NCBI GenBank assembly: GCA_020633495.1
Contig: JACKDR010000034.1
Coordinates: 4,667-68,666, forward strand
From: Kofleriaceae bacterium
GTDB lineage: Bacteria > Myxococcota_A > Polyangia > Haliangiales > Haliangiaceae
DNA length: 64,000 nt
Direction: 5' to 3'
Translations under genes and position numbers: made by a program
In this document: positions 8,191 through 15,751 of the stretch, in pieces
How positions within the stretch are numbered: position 1 is the first letter of the stretch
Layout: every line of letters begins with the position of its first letter
Notes under the pieces: generated by a model
The model's database searches: none
Seen by the model: only the letters and a program-made list of their open reading frames with translations
Told to the model about the DNA's origin: nothing

Positions 8191-8513
8191 CACTTCACCT
8201 CCCGGGCCGCCGCGGCGGGCGCGGCCACGCGGGCCTCGGCGGCGGCGCACGCCTGCGCGCTCGTCGCGTCACCGCGGGCCTCGCCGGCGCGACAGCGGGC
8301 GACGACCCGCGCGTCGAGGACGGCGAGGAGCTCGGCGCGGGCGTCCTGCAGCGCCGGCGTCGGCGTCGGGGTGGGCGCCGGCGCGACCGCGGCGGGCGCG
8401 GCCGACGACGATGGGGATGACGACGGCGATGACGACGACGTGCTGATCGATGCGGTACACGCCGCGCTGACGGACAGCCCGAGGACCAGCAGCCACGATG
8501 AGATGGATCGCAT
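8190..8513 (-). CDS. Small lipoprotein with Ser/Pro/Thr-rich linker
   Basis: This protein has 107 residues. The N-terminus is a typical lipoprotein signal with hydrophobic core and SAAC (Cys19). A run of Ser, Ala, Pro and Thr follows (about 21-53), then a short helical domain with two Cys (RCRAGEARGD and SAQACAAAEARV). No family is recognised. The stop TGA shares one base with the ATG of the bL12 paralogue, so they form a coupled pair. The Cys pair may form a disulfide in the periplasm. Confidence 0.7.
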   Translation of the reverse strand: MRSISSWLLVLGLSVSAACTASISTSSSSPSSSPSSSAAPAAVAPAPTPTPTPALQDARAELLAVLDARVVARCRAGEARGDATSAQACAAAEARVAAPAAAAREVK

Positions 8514-8626
8514 CGTTCCAGTCTCGGGGCCCTCGCCTCGGGTGGTCAACGCGTCGGCGGCGCGGCTTGATGTCGTCGAAGGTGCGCGCCGCGCCCGGCC
8601 TCCGAGGAACTCTGGCGCCGCGGCGC

Positions 8627-9622
8627 TCAGCCGCCCAGCGGCGCGCAGTAGCGGGCCTGCTCGTCGGCGGCGCGCAGGCGCTCGTCGACGTAGTAGGTCA
8701 GCATCTGGTCCGTGCGCTCGGCGTCGTCGACGGGGATGAACGCGGCGGCGGCGCGGTCCCAGCCGGCCACGCAGTCGGCGGTGGGCGCGGCGCTGGCGGC
8801 GCAGTCGAGCAGGCCGTCGAACGCGGCGCGCCAGGTCGCGAACTCGGCGTGGGTCATCGGCGCGCCGTGGCCCGGGACGAGACGGGTGAACGGGACGGCG
8901 TCGACGTCGGCGAGCGCGGCGCGCCAGCCGGCGGCGCACGCGGTGTCGAGGAACGGCACCGACGCCACCACCAGATCGCCGGCGATGACGGTGTGGCTGG
9001 GCTCGTCCACGATCCACAGGTCGGCCTCGGTGGCCGCGAACGGCGCGACCCGCAGCTCGACGGTGCGACCGGCGAGGTCGACCGGCCCGGACCGGGTGAT
9101 CGGCCGCGTCGGGCGCAGCGCCGCGGGGTCGTCGATCGCGGCGAGGTCGCGCGCGACCTCGTCGCGCTGGGCGGGGGTGCCGCGATCGCTGGCGAGGAAC
9201 GCGGCGCCGCGGGCGCGGCTGTCGGGGAAGAAGCCGGCCAGGGCGCCGTCGATCGCCGGGGTCGCGACCACCTCGGCGTCGGGGAACGCGGCGAGGAGCT
9301 CGGCGTTGCCGCCGGTGTGGTCGAGGTGCCAGTGGGTGTTGACGATCACCGCGATCGGCTTGCCGACGGCGCGGGCGTGGGCGAGCAAGGCCTCCTGGTG
9401 GGCGAGGTGGCGCCCGGTGTCGACGACGATCAGCCCGCGGGGCGCGTCGAGGACGACGCTGTTGCCGTCGGGGCCGGCGTGGGGCGCGAACGTGCCGGGG
9501 ATGACGACCGGGGCCGGGTCCGGCGCGGGCGCGGTCGGCGCCGCCGCGACCGGCGCCGGCGCGGACGGCGCGCCGCACCCGAGCAGGAGCAGGCACGGCA
9601 GCAGGCGCAGGCGGAGCCACAT
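8627..9622 (-). CDS. Metallo-beta-lactamase-fold lipoprotein
   Basis: This 331-residue protein has the lipobox LLGC (Cys16) and a Pro/Ala linker, then an MBL-fold domain. The metal signature HWHLDH is at residues 97-102 (H-x-H-x-D-H), preceded by the strand LIVVDTG and followed by the later elements HTVIAGDLV and RLVPGHG. The arrangement resembles the periplasmic MBL hydrolases near SoxH/quinoprotein-relay proteins and subclass B3/B4-like lactamases. The substrate could be a beta-lactam, thiol ester or other; this cannot be decided. The gene is divergent from dinB with 78 bases between the two starts. Confidence 0.82.
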   Translation of the reverse strand: MWLRLRLLPCLLLLGCGAPSAPAPVAAAPTAPAPDPAPVVIPGTFAPHAGPDGNSVVLDAPRGLIVVDTGRHLAHQEALLAHARAVGKPIAVIVNTHWHLDHTGGNAELLAAFPDAEVVATPAIDGALAGFFPDSRARGAAFLASDRGTPAQRDEVARDLAAIDDPAALRPTRPITRSGPVDLAGRTVELRVAPFAATEADLWIVDEPSHTVIAGDLVVASVPFLDTACAAGWRAALADVDAVPFTRLVPGHGAPMTHAEFATWRAAFDGLLDCAASAAPTADCVAGWDRAAAAFIPVDDAERTDQMLTYYVDERLRAADEQARYCAPLGG

Positions 9623-9700
9623 GCCCGCACTGTATGCAGTCGCGGAGGCGAGCGCGCGCGGCCATTGACTGACCATCCATTCAGGCGAACGATCGCGGCT

Positions 9701-10924
9701 GTGCTGCCCGCGCCGCGGCTGTGCTGCCTCGACCTCGACACGTTCTTCGTGTCGGTCGAGCGCCTGCTCGATCCGGCGCTGCGCGGCAAGCCGGTGGTGG
9801 TCGGCGGCCACCGCGGCGGCCGCGGGGTCGTGACGTCGTCGAGCTACGAGGCGCGGGCCTTCGGGGTGCGCTCCGGGATGTCGATCCGCGAGGCGTCCGA
9901 GCGCGCCCCCGCCGACGCGGTGTTCGTGCCCGGCCACGGCGAGCTGTACGGCGACTACTCGCGCCGGGCCCGGGACATCGTCGAGCGCTACAGCCCGGTG
10001 GTGATCGCGGCGAGCATCGACGAGCACTACCTCGACTTCCGCGGCTGCGAGCGGCTGTACCGGCGGCCGGGCGACGCCGACGACGACGCCACGATCCTGC
10101 GGGTGGTGCGCGCCATGACCGCCGCGATCGATCGCGAGCTCGGGCTGCCGTCGAGCGCCGGCATCGCGACCACCCGGACGATGGCCAAGGTCGCGAGCGG
10201 CCTGGCCAAGCCGCAGGGCGTGCTGATGGTCGCGGCCGGCGCCGAGGCCGCGACGCTGGCGCCGCTGCCGGTGCGCAAGCTGCCCGGCATCGGCCCGGTC
10301 GCCGAGCGCCGGCTGCACGCGGTGGGCATCGCGACGCTGGGCCAGCTGGTGGCGGCGCCCGACGCGCTCTTGCGCCCGGTGTTCGGCGCCCACGCCGACG
10401 GGCTGCGCGCCGCCGCCCGCGGCGAGGGGCGCGACGGGGTCGGGCGCGAGCGCCCGGCGTTCCGCGAGCACGATCCGCGCGGCGCGGTCGCCGGCACGAT
10501 CTCCAACGAGCGGACGTTCACCGAGGCGACGCCCGAGACCGCGCTCGAGGTGCTGTCGGCGCTGTGCGAGCGGGTGGCGTCGCGGGCGCGCCACCGCGGC
10601 GTGGTCGCCGGCCAGGTGACGCTCAAGCTCCGCTACACCGACTTCCACACGCTCACCCGCGGCCGCACGATCGCGCCCACCAGCGTCGACGTCGAGCTGC
10701 ACCGGATCGCGCTGGCGCTGTACCGCGAGGCCCGCACCCGCGCCCTGCCGATCCGCCTGCTCGGGGTCGCCCTCGCCCACCTGCGCCTCGACGCCGTCCA
10801 GCTGCCGCTGTTCGACGGCGGCGAGCGGCGCGCCCGCGCCGTCGACCGGGTCCGCGACCGCTTCGGCTACCACGCGGTCCACCTCGCGACCTCGCTGGGC
10901 CGCCGCGGCCGCGGCCGGCGGTGA
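9701..10924 (+). CDS. dinB: DNA polymerase IV (Y-family translesion polymerase)
   Basis: This 407-residue protein starts at GTG 9701, just ahead of the conserved core; no ATG lies closer. Motifs seen: the palm strand LDLDTFFVSVE with catalytic Asp11 and an aromatic steric gate (Phe16), SYEARAFGVRSGM, the second catalytic pair in SIDE (Asp107, Glu108), SSAGIATTRTMAKVASGLAKP, and the helix-hairpin-helix KLPGIGPVAERRL. Near the C-terminus QLPLF (about 367-371) is a canonical sliding-clamp binding motif. It copies damaged DNA, with low fidelity. No LexA-type box could be recognised upstream, so SOS control is not shown. Confidence 0.93.
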   Translation: MLPAPRLCCLDLDTFFVSVERLLDPALRGKPVVVGGHRGGRGVVTSSSYEARAFGVRSGMSIREASERAPADAVFVPGHGELYGDYSRRARDIVERYSPVVIAASIDEHYLDFRGCERLYRRPGDADDDATILRVVRAMTAAIDRELGLPSSAGIATTRTMAKVASGLAKPQGVLMVAAGAEAATLAPLPVRKLPGIGPVAERRLHAVGIATLGQLVAAPDALLRPVFGAHADGLRAAARGEGRDGVGRERPAFREHDPRGAVAGTISNERTFTEATPETALEVLSALCERVASRARHRGVVAGQVTLKLRYTDFHTLTRGRTIAPTSVDVELHRIALALYREARTRALPIRLLGVALAHLRLDAVQLPLFDGGERRARAVDRVRDRFGYHAVHLATSLGRRGRGRR

Positions 10925-10941
10925 GCGCGCCGGGCCGGGGA

Positions 10942-11631
10942 CTAGATCGACGGTCCGTAGCAGGGCACCTCGCGGGTGCTGCTCGCCGTGGCGTCACCAC
11001 ACGACGCCGCCGGCAGCGCCGTGCACACGCCCTGGCACGCGCCGACGTCGCTGCGCACGAACGTGCCGTCGTCGCACGCGGTCTCGGTGCCACGGCAGTC
11101 GGCGTCGGTCGTGCAATCGTCGCCGTACCCGCCGAGACACGCGTACGGCCCGACGCCGAAGTCGGCGACCGTCTCGGTCGCGGTGCCGTCGACGGTGATC
11201 GCGACGAAGCCGTCGTGCAGGGCCGGCGCCGCGGTGGTGCCGGCGTAGAACCCGCCCCAGTCACCGGGGCCCTCCTGCAGATCGCCGTCGGCGTCGACCA
11301 GGAGGTCGACGTAGTAGGTGCCCGCGCCCAGCCCGGAAAGCCGGTAGCGCACGCAGGTCGTGTTCGTCGGCTGGTCGCTGATGCGCAGGATCTGGTCGCC
11401 GACCACCCAGACCCCCAGCGACGCGATCCGGCCCGAGGAGACCTCCGGCAGGTCGATCCGTCCGCTGATCACCGAGTCCCCGGTGCCGACGGGGAGCGGC
11501 CAGTCGAAGGCATCGGCCGCCGCCGGGCACGTGGCGGCGGCGGCGTCGGGGCGTGGCGCCGCGTCGGGAGCCGGGTCGTCGGAAGAGCCTCCACACGCAC
11601 ACAGCGTCATCAACAGGGCGAGTCGGCGCAT
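10942..11631 (-). CDS. Secreted lipoprotein, Cys-rich, unknown function
   Basis: This 229-residue protein has a lipoprotein-like N-terminus (hydrophobic core then CAC, Cys11 or Cys13). The middle contains a beta-rich stretch (GRIASLGVWVVGDQILRI and RYRLSGLGAGTYYVDLLVD) that looks like a transthyretin/carboxypeptidase-regulatory-like Ig fold. The C-terminal third has paired Cys (DDCTTDADC, ETACDDG, GACQGVCTAL), as in other myxobacterial surface proteins. No enzyme motif is visible. It is convergent with dinB; the two stops are 18 bases apart. Confidence 0.72.
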   Translation of the reverse strand: MRRLALLMTLCACGGSSDDPAPDAAPRPDAAAATCPAAADAFDWPLPVGTGDSVISGRIDLPEVSSGRIASLGVWVVGDQILRISDQPTNTTCVRYRLSGLGAGTYYVDLLVDADGDLQEGPGDWGGFYAGTTAAPALHDGFVAITVDGTATETVADFGVGPYACLGGYGDDCTTDADCRGTETACDDGTFVRSDVGACQGVCTALPAASCGDATASSTREVPCYGPSI

Positions 11632-11739
11632 CCCGGGATCTTGCCACGGGTGCACGGCGGCCGGGTGGCAACGCGTGGGAAGCGCCGGCAGGTGCGCGGC
11701 GGACACCGGCCCGCCCGCGCGTTCGCGTAGGATCGGGGG

Positions 11740-14001
11740 ATGCCGCGAATCCTGGGGAGCTCGCTCGCGCCGCTCGTGCTGTTGCTGGTGGCCTGCGGCG
11801 GCGGCGGCGGCGGCAGCCCGGATGGCCGCATCTCCGACGGCGCGATCGTCGACGCCGGGCCCGACGCGTCGGCGTGCCCGACCGGCAGCGGCTGCGGCGA
11901 CGCCGGCGTGTGCATCGACGGCGTCTGCTGCGCCGACAGCCAGGCGTGCGGCTCGACGTGCTGCGCCGACGGCGACGTGTGCTCGTTCGGCGCCTGCCAG
12001 ACGCCCGGCGGCGCCTGCGTCGACGCCGCCGACTGCGGCGACGGCTACTACTGCGAGTACGTGCTCGGCGAGCCGGCCGCCGTCGACGCCGGTCCGAGCT
12101 GCACCGGCGGCGTCGTCCCGCCCGAGGGCCGCTGCCTGCCCCGCCCGCCGGTGTGCCCCGACGGCCAGCCCCCCGGCGATCCGCCGACCTGCCTGGAGTC
12201 GTGCGAGTACCACCCGCCCACCGGGTCGCTGGAGCCGGTCCTCAAGTACAGCTGGGGCAGCCCGACCGCGCCCGCCACCGCCGACAGCGTGATGATGGCG
12301 CCGGTCGTGATCCAGCTCGACGACGACAACTGCGACGGCACCGTCGACGAGCGCGACATCCCCGAGATCGTCTTCCTCACGTTCGCGTCCGGCAGCTACA
12401 ACACCAACGGCACGCTCCACGCCATCTCGATCGTCGACGGCCAGGTGGTCGAGAAGTGGAACGCCAACGCCGGCGCGACGTCGCCCAACCACCCGGGGCG
12501 CAGCATCGCCGCCGGCAACATCGACGGCGTGCCGGGCAACGAGATCGTCGTCTGCACCGCCGATGGCCGCGCGCGCGCCTACCGGGCCGACGGCACCGAG
12601 CTGTGGCTGAGCCCGGTCAGCTCGTGCTTCATGCCGTCGATCGCGGACGTCGATCACGACGGCGACGTCGAGGTCGTGATCGAGGGCGCGATCCTCGACG
12701 GTGCCACCGGCGCGCTGGTCACGCCCCTGGCCACGTTCGGGTTCAGCAACGTGGTCGTCGCCGACGTCACCGGCGACGCCACCGTCGAGCTCGTCGGGCC
12801 GTCGCAGGTGCTCGCCGCCGACGGCACCTCGATCGCCGCGACCGGCGTCGCCGGCCGCTACGTGGCGGTCGGCGACCTCGATCGCGACGGCACGCCGGAG
12901 ATCGTGGCCTCCGACTACGACACCCACGCGCTGGTGGTGTGGCACGTCGACGCCGCGGCGCCGGGCGGCTTCACGGTCATCCGCCAGGGCCTCGACATCA
13001 ACGGCCCGCTCAGCCCGGCGCTGTGCGCGGCGGGCTCGGCGGGCAACACCCGGGGCGGCGGCCCGCCCACGGTCGCCGACTTCAACGGCGACGGCTTCCC
13101 CGACGTCGCCCTCGCCGGCGGCGTCGGCTACGCGGTGTTCGACGGCAAGAAGCTGATGGACCCGACGGTGGCCGACGCCGAGACCGTCCTGTGGGTGACG
13201 CAGACCCAGGACTGCTCGTCGGCGGCCACCGGCAGCTCGGTGTTCGACTTCGACGGCGACGGCCGGGCCGAGGTCGTCTACGGCGACGAGCTGTACCTGC
13301 ACGTCTACGACGGCACCACCGGGGCCAACCTGTTCCAGACCTGCAACACCAACGGGACGCTGTTCGAGTACCCGCTGGTCGCCGACGTCGACAACGACGG
13401 CCAGGCCGACATCGTCGTGGTCTCCAACTCGTACTCGGGCTTCAACTGCGGTGGCATGAAGACCGCGGGCGTGCGCATCTTCGGCGACGCCGCCGGCAAC
13501 TGGGTCCGCACCCGCCGGGTCTGGAACGAGCACGCCTACCACGTCACCAACGTCGCCGAGGACGGCACGATCCCGCAGCAGGAGCAGCCCAACCACCTGC
13601 AGCCCGGCCTCGACAACTTCCGCCAGAACGTCCAGCCGTCGGCGGAGTTCGCGGCGCCGGACCTCGTGGTCGACGTGTTCGCGACCTGCTCGCCGAGCTA
13701 CGGCCTGGTGGCGCGGGTGCGCAACCTCGGCGAGGCCGCGGTCCCGCCCGGGGTGCCCGTGAACTTCTACGTCGGCGATCCGGGCACCGGCGGCACGCTG
13801 GTGGCAGGCAGCCCGGTGGTCACGCAGCACGCGCTGTACCCCGCCGAGGCCGAGCTGGTGACGCTGCCGGTGGCGGCGCCGTACCCGTCGGGCACCACGA
13901 TCTACGCGGTCGTCGACGAGGGCGCGGCCCACGCCTGGCACGAGTGCGACGCCGACAACAACACCAGCGCCGCCGCGTCGGCGGGCTGCAACATCGACTA
14001 G
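11740..14001 (+). CDS. FG-GAP/VCBS-repeat surface lipoprotein
   Basis: This 753-residue protein has the signal and lipobox LLVAC (Cys19), a poly-Gly stretch, then a Cys-rich segment (about 45-150) of the myxobacterial type (GVCIDGVCCADSQAC). From about residue 165 it contains repeated Ca-binding loops of the FG-GAP/VCBS type, for example ADVDHDGDVEVV, GDLDRDGTPEIVA, ADFNGDGFPDVALA, FDFDGDGRAEVV and ADVDNDGQADIVVV, which form a beta-propeller. The C-terminal 120 residues look like a CARDB/Ig-like domain (PDLVVDVFATCSPSYGLVARV). Such proteins sit on the cell surface and take part in adhesion or binding; the ligand is unknown. Confidence 0.88.
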   Translation: MPRILGSSLAPLVLLLVACGGGGGGSPDGRISDGAIVDAGPDASACPTGSGCGDAGVCIDGVCCADSQACGSTCCADGDVCSFGACQTPGGACVDAADCGDGYYCEYVLGEPAAVDAGPSCTGGVVPPEGRCLPRPPVCPDGQPPGDPPTCLESCEYHPPTGSLEPVLKYSWGSPTAPATADSVMMAPVVIQLDDDNCDGTVDERDIPEIVFLTFASGSYNTNGTLHAISIVDGQVVEKWNANAGATSPNHPGRSIAAGNIDGVPGNEIVVCTADGRARAYRADGTELWLSPVSSCFMPSIADVDHDGDVEVVIEGAILDGATGALVTPLATFGFSNVVVADVTGDATVELVGPSQVLAADGTSIAATGVAGRYVAVGDLDRDGTPEIVASDYDTHALVVWHVDAAAPGGFTVIRQGLDINGPLSPALCAAGSAGNTRGGGPPTVADFNGDGFPDVALAGGVGYAVFDGKKLMDPTVADAETVLWVTQTQDCSSAATGSSVFDFDGDGRAEVVYGDELYLHVYDGTTGANLFQTCNTNGTLFEYPLVADVDNDGQADIVVVSNSYSGFNCGGMKTAGVRIFGDAAGNWVRTRRVWNEHAYHVTNVAEDGTIPQQEQPNHLQPGLDNFRQNVQPSAEFAAPDLVVDVFATCSPSYGLVARVRNLGEAAVPPGVPVNFYVGDPGTGGTLVAGSPVVTQHALYPAEAELVTLPVAAPYPSGTTIYAVVDEGAAHAWHECDADNNTSAAASAGCNID

Positions 14002-14197
14002 GCCGGACCGCGCCCCGCGGGCCAGGCGCGCGCCGCGGGCGTCGCCCACGGCGCGGTGGGCCCTCGAGGTCCCGGCCGCCACGGCGAGCCACGGTCGCGG
14101 TCGCGCGCGCCGGGACGTCGACGTCCCGGCCGGAGGCGCAACCCCGCGAAAGCCGGCGGCGCGGCGCCTGGAACGGCCGCTGCAATGTCCACCGGGC

Positions 14198-14608
14198 GTG
14201 GACGACCTGATCTGGCCCCGGACCAAGCGCGACCTGCTCCGCCGTCACCCGATGGGCCGCGACCTCGGCCCCGAGGTCCGGCTCGTCCTGCTGGTCGGCC
14301 CGGTCCGCGTCGCGCTGCGCGTGCGGCCGCTGACCGGCGCGCGCGTCGAGGTGCTCGCCGAGGTCGCGCGCCTCGACAGCTTCGCGCCGCAGGACGCGCT
14401 GCGCTGGAACGCCGAGCTCGACGCCGGCGCGCTGGCGATCCTCGACGACGTCTACGTCGTGCGGTGCGTGGTCGACGAGGTCGACGACGCCCGCGTCGAG
14501 GCGCGCCTGGTCGCCGCGGCGCGCGGCGCGGCGCTGATCAAGCGCGTCACCCATCAGGTCGTCGACCCCGCGTGCTGCGGGGTCGCGTTCGCCAACTACG
14601 CCGAATAG
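14198..14608 (+). CDS. Hypothetical protein, possibly secretion-chaperone/YbjN-like
   Basis: This 136-residue protein starts at GTG 14198 and has no signal peptide. The middle region LDSFAPQDALRWNAELDAGALAILDDVYVVR recalls the NAEL...GxLAL pattern of YbjN/CesT-type (type III chaperone-like) folds, followed by a helix-strand-helix end. It lies 19 bases upstream of a small Gly-rich hydrophobic protein gene, and a chaperone serving that neighbour is an attractive but unproven idea. The family assignment is weak and no database was searched. Confidence 0.45.
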   Translation: MDDLIWPRTKRDLLRRHPMGRDLGPEVRLVLLVGPVRVALRVRPLTGARVEVLAEVARLDSFAPQDALRWNAELDAGALAILDDVYVVRCVVDEVDDARVEARLVAAARGAALIKRVTHQVVDPACCGVAFANYAE

Positions 14609-14627
14609 GCACGAGAGGACTCGCGAC

Positions 14628-15017
14628 ATGGGCGCACTGGACTTCATGGACTCGGATCACGACGGCAACATCGTCGACGACGGCCTCCGCCTCGGCGCCA
14701 GCGCGCTCGGCAACGTCATGATGGGCGTCGGCGCCGCCGAGGGCGCGATCGGCACCGGCCTGATCGGCACCGGCATCGCCGGCGCGTTCGGCACCGGCGG
14801 CCTCGCCGGCATCCCGGGCGGCCTGCTCGCCGCCGGCGGCCTCGCCCTCGACGGCGTCGGCCTGGCCACCGGCCTGGTCGGCAAGGCGATCTCGTCGGAC
14901 GTCGTCGGCGACGCCGCGATGCAGCTGGGCGACTTCCTCGGCGGGCCGGCGGTCGCGCCGGGCACGCCGGCGGCGACGCCGAGCCTGGCCGACGTGCTGC
15001 CGGAGCCGGCGGCCTGA
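14628..15017 (+). CDS. Gly/Ala-rich hydrophobic small protein
   Basis: This 129-residue protein starts at ATG 14628 with a clear purine-rich site (GAGAGGA) upstream. It opens with an Asp-rich segment (MDSDHDGNIVDDG) that resembles a calcium-binding loop. It continues with a long Gly/Ala/Ile/Leu-rich region (about 22-90) containing several GxG and GxxxG repeats, as in membrane-inserting or pore-like peptides and the PAAR-proximal region of some secreted toxins. It has no signal peptide. It follows the 14198 gene closely and may be its partner. Function unknown. Confidence 0.55.
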   Translation: MGALDFMDSDHDGNIVDDGLRLGASALGNVMMGVGAAEGAIGTGLIGTGIAGAFGTGGLAGIPGGLLAAGGLALDGVGLATGLVGKAISSDVVGDAAMQLGDFLGGPAVAPGTPAATPSLADVLPEPAA

Positions 15018-15131
15018 GCGGCGCACCGCGCGCGGATCCCGGCGTCGGCCCGCACCCACGTCAGCCCGGCAGGACCGGATCGGCCGGCCCGTCACGGCGC
15101 CGGCGAGCCGCCGCGGGTGACGCGTCGGACC

Positions 15132-15551
15132 CTACGCGCGCCGCAGGCAGTCGTCGCAGCGCTCCCCGTCGGCCGAGCGCAAGAGCTCGGCACCGCAGTC
15201 CTCGCAGGATCGTTCGCCGTCGTCCCAGCACCCCGTGTCGGCGAAGCGCGCGGTCTCCTCGCACCACCGCCGGTAGGCGGCCGACTCGACGTCGACGTCT
15301 CCGCGCGCGTCGGTGGGCGGCGGCGGTGCACAGCCGGCCAGGAAGCCGGCAATCCACGCCCGGGCGGCCGGCGAGCACGCCGAGATCTCCTGCTTCGAGA
15401 CACAGAACGTGCACTGCTTGGTCGGGCACCACGCCGACATCCGCCCGGTGAACGTGTACGGATTGCCGAGGAGGTAGTGCCGGGCCTCGCCACAGTGGTC
15501 GACCAGGAACCAGAGCTCCTCGTCGATGGAGAGCGACGGATCGTCGGGCAT
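15132..15551 (-). CDS. Cys-rich hypothetical protein with C-terminal zinc ribbon
   Basis: This 139-residue protein has no signal peptide. Conserved-looking features are LWFLVDHCGEARHYLLGNPYTF, the CxxxxCxxC-like stretch in WCPTKQCTFCVSKQEISAC, and a C-terminal CEDCGAELLRSADGERCDDC with two CxxC pairs, which should bind zinc. I recognise the N-terminal pattern as belonging to a small uncharacterised bacterial protein family but cannot name it. Start chosen at ATG 15551; the frame is open further upstream but the additional sequence is low in conserved character. Confidence 0.62.
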   Translation of the reverse strand: MPDDPSLSIDEELWFLVDHCGEARHYLLGNPYTFTGRMSAWCPTKQCTFCVSKQEISACSPAARAWIAGFLAGCAPPPPTDARGDVDVESAAYRRWCEETARFADTGCWDDGERSCEDCGAELLRSADGERCDDCLRRA

Positions 15552-15751
15552 CGGCGGCCAATGTTGCACCCACGCCGCCCCGCGACAAGCGCGGTCCGTC
15601 GGGGCGCGGCGCTCGTCGCCGTCCGCGCGCGCCGCGTCAGCGCCGGCCGAACCGCCGCGCCAGCAGGCCGCGCGCCCCTGGTCGACGGGCGCGGTGGGCA
15701 CCTCGACCGAGCCGGCGGCCTGAGCGCGACGGCCCGCGGCCGGCACGGCCG

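Noticed and set aside
10942..14226. Minus-strand open frame of over 1000 codons beneath the FG-GAP gene
   Set aside because: Antisense shadow caused by absence of stop codons in GC-rich DNA. Only 10942-11631 is a plausible lipoprotein with a signal.
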